NCBI GenBank assembly: GCA_905235615.1
Contig: CAJOMB010000030.1
Coordinates: 15,228-33,341, forward strand
Direction: 5' to 3'
Length of the DNA: 18,114 nt
Origin: an uncultured Bacteroidales bacterium
GTDB taxonomy: Bacteria; Bacteroidota; Bacteroidia; Bacteroidales; UBA932
Both the position numbers and the translations under genes were made by a program. The notes beneath the pieces are model-generated. The model searched no databases, was not told the origin of the DNA, and saw nothing but the letters and a program-made list of their open reading frames with translations. Shown here one piece after another: positions 12,919 through 18,114 of this stretch. Numbering within the stretch: position 1 is the first letter of the stretch; each line of letters opens with the position of its first letter.

Positions 12919-15324
12919 ATGAATTTTTTAGACAATATCATGAATACTCCCCAGGGAGTGGAAGTAAACATCATGCCCGTGGTGGGTGAAGCCGCCTCCA
13001 TGAAAGTGGACGTCTCCGAGCTTCCCCCCGCCCTGCCGGTGCTTCCCCTCAGGAACGCCGTCATCTTCCCCGGAACCGTTTTCCCGGTCACGGTGGGAAG
13101 GGAGAAAAGCATCCGTCTGGTCTCCGACGCAGAGAGCGGAACTGGATGGCTGGCCGCCATCCCCCAGGCCGATATTTCCGTGGAGGAACCCACGGAAGCG
13201 GATCTGTGCACCCACGGAACCGTGTGCAAGCTCATCAAGACCCTGGAAATGCCGGACGGCAGCGTCACGGCCATCCTGCAGGGGGCCCAGCTGGCAAGCC
13301 TGGAATCCGTGGTCTCCAACGAGCCTTACATGACGGCCCGCGTGAAGTACCTGGAAGAGCTCATGCCCGAAGGCGTGGATGAGCGGGAGCTCCGCGTCCT
13401 GGCCGATTCCCTCAAGGAAAAGGCCGCCCTCATCGTGAAATCTGCCTCCTTCGCCCCCAAGGAAGCCATCGGCGCGCTCCGGAGCATCGACAACTTCCAT
13501 TTCCTGGTGAATTTCATCGCCACCACCATCGAGGTGGAAAACTTCCAGGAAAGGACCGCCCTGCTGCCCATTACCAACGTGCAGGAACGCGGAATGGCCC
13601 TGCTGCGGGTGTTGGACGCCCAGACGCAGCTGCTCCAGATCAAGCAGGAAATCAACCAGAAGGTGAAAACGGACATAGACCAGCAGCAGCGGGAATACTA
13701 CCTCAACAACCAGCTCCGCACCATCCAGGAAGAGCTGGGCATGGACGAGGGAGAGGAATTCGAAAAGATGCGGCGCCGGGCCGATGAAAAGAAGTGGTCC
13801 AAGGAAGTGCGTGCCATCTTTGACAAGGAAATGGCCCGCCTGGAGAAGTACAACCCCACCTCTCCGGACTACAGCATCCAGTATGCCTACATCCAGTTCA
13901 TGCTGGACCTCCCCTGGGGAGAAATGTCCGACGACAACCTGGACCTCTCTCACGCACAGGAAGTGCTGGACCAGGACCACTTCGGCCTGGACCAGGTGAA
14001 GGACCGCATCATCGAATACCTGGCCGTGCTCAAGCTCAAGGGAAACATGAAATCCCCCATCCTGTGCCTCTGGGGCCCTCCCGGCGTGGGAAAGACCTCC
14101 TTGGGCAAGTCCATCGCCCGCGCCCTCGGGCGCAAATACATCCGCATCTCCTTAGGCGGCATGCACGACGAGGCGGAAATCCGCGGTCACCGCAAGACCT
14201 ATGTGGGCGCCCTCCCGGGCCGCATCCTGAGCGGCCTCCAGCGGGCCGGCACCTCCAATCCGGTGATCGTCCTGGACGAGATTGACAAACTCTCCTCCGA
14301 CTTCAAGGGAGACCCTTCCAGCGCCCTGTTGGAAGCCCTGGACCCGGAGCAGAACAGCACCTTCCACGACAATTACCTGGACGTGGACTACGACCTCTCC
14401 AACGTCCTGTTCATCACCACGGCCAACGGGATTGGCACCATCCAGCCCGCCCTGAAAGACCGTATGGAGATGATCAACGTGTCCGGTTATCTGGCCGAGG
14501 AGAAGCTTCAGATCGCCCACAACTACCTGGTCCCCAAGCAGCTCACGGAGCATGGCCTGCGGGCCGATGAGCTCTCCGTCTCCGACGAAGCCCTTCAGGA
14601 GATTGTGGACAAATACACCCATGAGAGCGGCGTCCGCGGCTTGGAGAAGCAGATTGCGAAGCTCGCCCGCGTCACGGCCAAGAAAATGGCCATGGGGCAG
14701 GACTTCCCCAAGGTCATCGGCCCGGAGCATCTGCGGGAATACCTGGGCCTTCCCACCGCCTTCCACGATGACGTGGCCGGCAACGAGGGCGTGGGCGTGG
14801 TCACCGGCCTGGCCTGGACGGAGATGGGCGGCGAGGTCCTCTTTGTGGAGAGCCAGGTATCGGCCGGAAAGGGGAACCTGTCCATGACGGGCAACCTGGG
14901 AGACGTGATGAAGGAAAGCGCCCAGATTGCCTGGCAGTACATCAAGGCCCATCCGGAGCTGGCCAAGACGACCACCGGGGACTTTATGAAAAAGGATATC
15001 CACCTGCATGTGCCGGAGGGCGCCACGCCCAAGGACGGACCGTCGGCCGGTATCACCATGGTGAGTTCCATGGTGAGCGCCCTGAGGGGACAGGCTCCCA
15101 AAAAGGGCATCGCCATGACGGGAGAAATGACGCTGCGCGGCCGTGTGCTGCCGGTTGGAGGCATCAAGGAGAAGATTCTGGCGGCCAAGCGTGCGGGCGT
15201 TCATACCATCGTGATTTCGGAAGAAAACCGAAAAGATGTGGAAGATATCAAGGAAATTTACATAAAAGGTCTTATCTTTGTCTATGTGAAAACAATAGCC
15301 GATGTAATCGACTTTATTTTTTGA
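12919..15324 (+). CDS. lon: ATP-dependent protease Lon
   Basis: Lon is a cytoplasmic hexameric AAA+ serine protease that removes misfolded and regulatory proteins. With the ATG at 12919 the product is 801 aa, within the normal range. An N-terminal substrate domain begins at LPVLPLRNAVIFPG (about 39-52). The Walker A loop GPPGVGKT is at 386-393, followed by a Walker B VLDEID. The C-terminal protease has the catalytic Ser709 in PKDGPSAG and Lys752 in GGIKEK. A TTG four codons upstream (12907) is an alternative start but adds only MAEN and is less likely. No TAnnTTTG box is evident upstream, and no CIRCE-like operator was found. The stop overlaps the ung start as TGATG. Confidence 0.96.
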   Translation: MNFLDNIMNTPQGVEVNIMPVVGEAASMKVDVSELPPALPVLPLRNAVIFPGTVFPVTVGREKSIRLVSDAESGTGWLAAIPQADISVEEPTEADLCTHGTVCKLIKTLEMPDGSVTAILQGAQLASLESVVSNEPYMTARVKYLEELMPEGVDERELRVLADSLKEKAALIVKSASFAPKEAIGALRSIDNFHFLVNFIATTIEVENFQERTALLPITNVQERGMALLRVLDAQTQLLQIKQEINQKVKTDIDQQQREYYLNNQLRTIQEELGMDEGEEFEKMRRRADEKKWSKEVRAIFDKEMARLEKYNPTSPDYSIQYAYIQFMLDLPWGEMSDDNLDLSHAQEVLDQDHFGLDQVKDRIIEYLAVLKLKGNMKSPILCLWGPPGVGKTSLGKSIARALGRKYIRISLGGMHDEAEIRGHRKTYVGALPGRILSGLQRAGTSNPVIVLDEIDKLSSDFKGDPSSALLEALDPEQNSTFHDNYLDVDYDLSNVLFITTANGIGTIQPALKDRMEMINVSGYLAEEKLQIAHNYLVPKQLTEHGLRADELSVSDEALQEIVDKYTHESGVRGLEKQIAKLARVTAKKMAMGQDFPKVIGPEHLREYLGLPTAFHDDVAGNEGVGVVTGLAWTEMGGEVLFVESQVSAGKGNLSMTGNLGDVMKESAQIAWQYIKAHPELAKTTTGDFMKKDIHLHVPEGATPKDGPSAGITMVSSMVSALRGQAPKKGIAMTGEMTLRGRVLPVGGIKEKILAAKRAGVHTIVISEENRKDVEDIKEIYIKGLIFVYVKTIADVIDFIF

Positions 15325-15992
15325 TGGACGTAAAGATAGAATCAAGTTGGAAAGACGCACTGGCGCCGGAGTTCGGGAGACCGTACTTTGAGCAGCTGGT
15401 GCGCTTTCTGCATCAGGAAAAAGAAGCCGGAAAGGTAATCTACCCGCGTGGAAGCCAGATTTTCCACGCCTTCGACCTCACGCCGCTGGACCAGGTGAAA
15501 GTGGTCATCCTGGGCCAGGACCCGTATCACGGCCCCGGCCAGGCCATGGGCCTCTCCTTCTCCGTTCCCAACGGCGTGCCGGCCCCTCCCTCCCTCCGCA
15601 ACATCTTCCAGGAAGTGGAGACGGACCTGGGCATCCGCATGAGCGGAGCCACCTCCCTGGAGCCCTGGGCCCGGCAGGGGGTGCTCCTTCTGAACAGCGT
15701 CCTCACCGTGGAAGCCGGCCAGCCCACCTCCCACAGCGGAATCGGCTGGCAGCAGTTCACGGACGCCGTCATCTCCACCCTGTCGGAGCGCAGAAGCGGC
15801 CTGGTGTTCCTCCTCTGGGGCCGATACGCCCAGCAGAAACAGGAACTCATCGACAGGCAGAAACACCACATCCTGCTGGCCGCCCACCCCTCTCCGTTAG
15901 CGCGGGGGGCCTTCTTCGGCTGCCGGCATTTCTCCCAAGCAAATGAAATCCTCACCCGGGAGGGTCTCTCTCCCATAGATTGGCAATTATGA
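15324..15992 (+). CDS. ung: Uracil-DNA glycosylase, family 1
   Basis: UNG removes uracil from DNA, starting base-excision repair. The 222-aa product has motif A GQDPYHG at 64-70 with catalytic D66, the uracil-binding LLLNSVLTVE segment at about 121-130, and motif B HPSP at 188-191 with H188. This is the canonical family-1 signature, and length is normal. The ATG at 15324 overlaps the lon stop by one base; a TTG one codon earlier is also open but unnecessary. The end overlaps coaD in an ATGA junction. Its placement suggests co-translation with lon and coaD. Confidence 0.97.
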   Translation: MDVKIESSWKDALAPEFGRPYFEQLVRFLHQEKEAGKVIYPRGSQIFHAFDLTPLDQVKVVILGQDPYHGPGQAMGLSFSVPNGVPAPPSLRNIFQEVETDLGIRMSGATSLEPWARQGVLLLNSVLTVEAGQPTSHSGIGWQQFTDAVISTLSERRSGLVFLLWGRYAQQKQELIDRQKHHILLAAHPSPLARGAFFGCRHFSQANEILTREGLSPIDWQL

Positions 15993-16447
15993 ACCGCATC
16001 GCACTTTTCCCCGGCTCTTTCGACCCCTTCACGGCCGGTCACCTGAACATCCTCAAGCGTGCCCTCACCATGTTTGACGAAGTGGTGGTGGCCGTGGGTA
16101 TCAACCAGGACAAACCCGGTTTCTTTGACATGGACAAACGCCTGGAAATCATCCGCCAGGCCACCCGGGGAATGAAAGGCGTAAGCGTTGTCAAATATGA
16201 CAAGCTCACCATCGACGCCTGTCGGGAAAGGAGCATCCACCATATCGTGAGGGGTGTCCGCAACATGATTGACTTTGAGACGGAGCGTTCCATCGCAGAC
16301 GCCAACCGCCGCCTGGCACCGGAGATCGAGACCATCATCATCCCCACGGCCCAGGAGTTTGCGCACATCAGTTCTTCCGCCGTGCGGGACATCCTCCGTC
16401 ATGGCGGAGATTACTCCAGTTTTATTCCTGAGGGGGTGACGCTATGA
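15989..16447 (+). CDS. coaD: Phosphopantetheine adenylyltransferase
   Basis: CoaD joins 4'-phosphopantetheine to AMP from ATP, the penultimate step of coenzyme A synthesis. The 152-aa product has GSFDPFTAGH at 9-18, with the nucleotidyltransferase TxGH at 15-18, R-x-x-x-D-like central motifs, and ISSSAVR at 127-133. These are the hallmarks of bacterial CoaD. The ATG at 15989 overlaps the ung stop by 4 nt, and MNRIALFPGSFDP is the standard N terminus. A TTG three codons earlier is less likely. The stop overlaps the next ATG by 4 nt. Confidence 0.97.
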   Translation: MNRIALFPGSFDPFTAGHLNILKRALTMFDEVVVAVGINQDKPGFFDMDKRLEIIRQATRGMKGVSVVKYDKLTIDACRERSIHHIVRGVRNMIDFETERSIADANRRLAPEIETIIIPTAQEFAHISSSAVRDILRHGGDYSSFIPEGVTL

Positions 16448-17901
16448 AAAAGTTCCTGACCGGCATCCTGCTTTTATCGGCCTGCATGGTGGCGGGCGCC
16501 CAGCAGCCCTATCCTCAGCTGGGGGCCAAGCTGGACCAGTATTTCCTGGCCCTGTCCGGGGAAAGTGCGGCCGTGCAGAGCGAAGAGTGCGATTTTCTCA
16601 TCCAGACCTGCCAGGATTCCCTGGTACGGCAGTACACCGCCATCAAGATTTACGACCATTATCTCAAGTCCCGCATCATGGGAGACGATGCCGTGGCCGT
16701 GCATGTGGCCCGCAAGTGGTTCCTCTCGGGAGCCGTGCCCATGAAAACGGAAGAAGACCTCTTCCATGCCCGGCTTTTCGTGCAGTTCAACGAGTCTTCC
16801 CTGATGGGCTCGCCCGCCCCGATGCTTACCCTTTTTGCCCCGGACAGCAGCCGCGTGAGGATTCCCGCCCGGAAGGAAGGGCAATACAGCGTCCTGTATT
16901 TCTATGACACGGGCTGTTCCACCTGCAAGCGGGAAACGCCCCGGCTGCTGGCCCTGGCAGAGAAAGGCAAGTTTCCCGTTAGCTACTATGCCGTCTATAC
17001 GGGGGCATCGGCCCCGGAATGGAGCGCCTGGCGGGAAGGAAAAGACGCCTTCACCCACCTCTGGGACCCGGAAGTGAGCTCCGACTGGCAGATGCTCTAC
17101 GGCGTGCTCCAGACGCCCAAGCTCTTTCTGGTGAACCCGGACGGCGTCATCGTGGGGCGCGGCTTGGACAGCGGAGCCTTGGAACTGCTCCTGAAGCGGG
17201 AACTGGGGCAGGAGGAATATGTCTATGGGGAATCGGCCCAGATGGAAAGACTGGCGGAACTGTTCAGCACCTACGGAGACAGCCTCCAGGTGGCCGATGT
17301 GATGGACGTGGCCTCTTACATGGCCCAAAGGACCTTCGGGGAAGGAGACCTGGGAGCCTACAAGCAGACTTTCGGAGACCTGCTGTACTACCTCTTTTCC
17401 CAGCGCACGGAGGTTTACCGGGACGCCTCCATCCCCTTCATCCAGAAATACATCCGGCAGCCGGACATCTGGGACACGGAGGCCGACAAGGCCCAGGTCG
17501 CTTCGCTGGGAGAGCTGATGCTGTCCTTGGCACAGCGCACCCCCGTGGGCACGCAGATTCCGGATCTCAAGGTAGAGGGAACGCTCCGCCGCAAGGGCTG
17601 CCTGTTTACCAGACCGGTCAAGAACGGGACCTTCCGGCTGAGGGAACTCAAGGGGGACCCGGCCTACCTGGTATTCTATACCGGCAACTGCGAGGCCTGC
17701 CAGGAGCTGCTGGGCAAGGTAGACAGCCTGGTACGGGAAAACCGCAAAGTGAAGGTGCTCCTGGTGGACATGGACGCCCTGTCTGAAAAACGGCCGGACA
17801 TGGCCACGGAACTTTTGGACAACTTCGACCTCTCCGTTCTGCCCTTCGTGCTCCAGATGGACAAGAAAGGAATCATTTCACACAAATACGTACAGCTGTA
17901 G
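16444..17901 (+). CDS. Exported tandem thioredoxin-fold protein (DUF5106-like/TlpA-like)
   Basis: The 485-aa protein starts with an export signal, MKK plus a hydrophobic stretch. It could be cleaved by signal peptidase I after AGA (17-19) or carry a lipobox LSAC with C15. A helical region (about 25-115) resembles the N-terminal domain seen before thioredoxin folds in Bacteroidota, which I associate with DUF5106. The first thioredoxin-like domain has CSTC at 158-161 and the cis-Pro loop TPKLFLVNPDG with P225. A helical linker spans about 255-365. A second thioredoxin-like domain has CEAC at 416-419 and cis-Pro P467 before FVLQMDKKG. Both active sites look intact. The likely role is periplasmic thiol-disulfide exchange; substrates are unknown. 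It overlaps coaD by 4 nt. Confidence 0.82.
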   Translation: MKKFLTGILLLSACMVAGAQQPYPQLGAKLDQYFLALSGESAAVQSEECDFLIQTCQDSLVRQYTAIKIYDHYLKSRIMGDDAVAVHVARKWFLSGAVPMKTEEDLFHARLFVQFNESSLMGSPAPMLTLFAPDSSRVRIPARKEGQYSVLYFYDTGCSTCKRETPRLLALAEKGKFPVSYYAVYTGASAPEWSAWREGKDAFTHLWDPEVSSDWQMLYGVLQTPKLFLVNPDGVIVGRGLDSGALELLLKRELGQEEYVYGESAQMERLAELFSTYGDSLQVADVMDVASYMAQRTFGEGDLGAYKQTFGDLLYYLFSQRTEVYRDASIPFIQKYIRQPDIWDTEADKAQVASLGELMLSLAQRTPVGTQIPDLKVEGTLRRKGCLFTRPVKNGTFRLRELKGDPAYLVFYTGNCEACQELLGKVDSLVRENRKVKVLLVDMDALSEKRPDMATELLDNFDLSVLPFVLQMDKKGIISHKYVQL

Positions 17902-17902
17902 T

Positions 17903-18114
17903 ATGGCCCGAAAAGTCAAACCCATCGCCGGCGTAGATCCGGAATATCTGGAGAAGCAGAAAGCCATGCTCCGGCGCCACAATCGCTACATGCTCTATTT
18001 CAACGACAGCGAAATGGCCGCCATAGACGAGTACTGTTCCCGCTTCAAGGTACACGCCAAGGCCACCCTCTTCCGGGAGGCCATCCTGTCCAAAGTCTTG
18101 TCCGAGTTGGAGGA
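17903..18114 (+). CDS. Ribbon-helix-helix-like protein, truncated by window end
   Basis: Only the first 70 codons are present. After a basic N terminus (MARKVKPIAGVDPEYLEKQK) comes RYMLYFND, a likely beta strand. Two predicted helices follow: SEMAAIDEYCSRF and ATLFREAILSKVLSEL. This strand-helix-helix order, with an S/T-rich turn and an R-E-A-I motif, is what ribbon-helix-helix DNA-binding proteins show. It could be a small regulator, but no target is evident and the family is not certain. The ATG lies one base after the stop of the thioredoxin-fold gene, so it should be the next gene in the lon operon. The 3' end is outside the window. Confidence 0.6.
   Translation, partial: MARKVKPIAGVDPEYLEKQKAMLRRHNRYMLYFNDSEMAAIDEYCSRFKVHAKATLFREAILSKVLSELE

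Noticed and set aside
12750..13319. Upstream extension of the HU reading frame
   Set aside because: It runs antisense to lon and through the HU promoter; MTKAEIV is the family N terminus.
12928..13980. 350-aa minus-strand open frame
   Set aside because: It is antisense to the N-terminal part of lon and has no domain motif or promoter.
14152..15360. 402-aa minus-strand open frame inside lon
   Set aside because: It lies wholly antisense to the conserved ATPase and protease domains of lon and has shadow-frame composition.
1..18114. Mobile elements, CRISPR arrays, prophage or defence genes
   Set aside because: No transposase, integrase, spaced repeats or known defence proteins were found; nearly every base is accounted for by housekeeping genes.

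Overview
This window is a gene-dense, GC-rich stretch of a Bacteroidota chromosome, most likely order Bacteroidales. The evidence is: (i) promoters of the TAnnTTTG type with no sigma70-like -10 box; (ii) Bacteroidota-typical proteins, namely a tandem thioredoxin-fold exported protein, an HU paralogue with RNI in place of RNP, a 29-residue Lys/Arg/His protein and a separate NH3-dependent NadE; (iii) little Shine-Dalgarno signal. Genus cannot be fixed from the sequence. There are no insertion sequences, integrases, CRISPR arrays or rRNA genes, and no gene-free gap reaches 300 bases.

Layout. 1-2147 (+): der (ribosome-assembly GTPase) and nadE, 2 nt apart. 2144-8713 (-): a long unit, alr, then engB, prs, an 80-aa Cys-containing membrane protein, a YegS/DgkB-like lipid kinase, a membrane-anchored PHP phosphoesterase and an EptA-like phosphoethanolamine transferase. 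From engB onward every junction is an ATGA or TAATG overlap. 8823-9506 (+): a membrane zinc peptidase, fired divergently from alr. 9503-12749 (-): HU, the 29-aa basic protein, a terminator, RNase G, a terminator, tRNA-Gln(UUG), a terminator, tadA and a DJ-1/YajL-like gene. 12919 to the end (+): lon, ung, coaD, a tandem thioredoxin-fold protein and a truncated ribbon-helix-helix-like gene, all overlapping or one base apart.

Most of this is core housekeeping: ribosome assembly, NAD, CoA and PRPP synthesis, tRNA editing, RNA decay, base-excision repair and proteolysis. The one plausible specialised module is at 2144-5971. EptA-type enzymes take phosphoethanolamine from phosphatidylethanolamine and leave diacylglycerol. 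A lipid kinase in the same coupled operon could return that diacylglycerol to phosphatidic acid. The PHP enzyme and the small Cys protein are the unexplained members. Other points of interest are the 29-aa protein, RNase G whose stop codon lies inside its terminator hairpin, a perfect 20-bp inverted repeat that takes in the tRNA-Gln 3' end, and -7 boxes so close to the alr and tadA start codons that their mRNAs may be leaderless.
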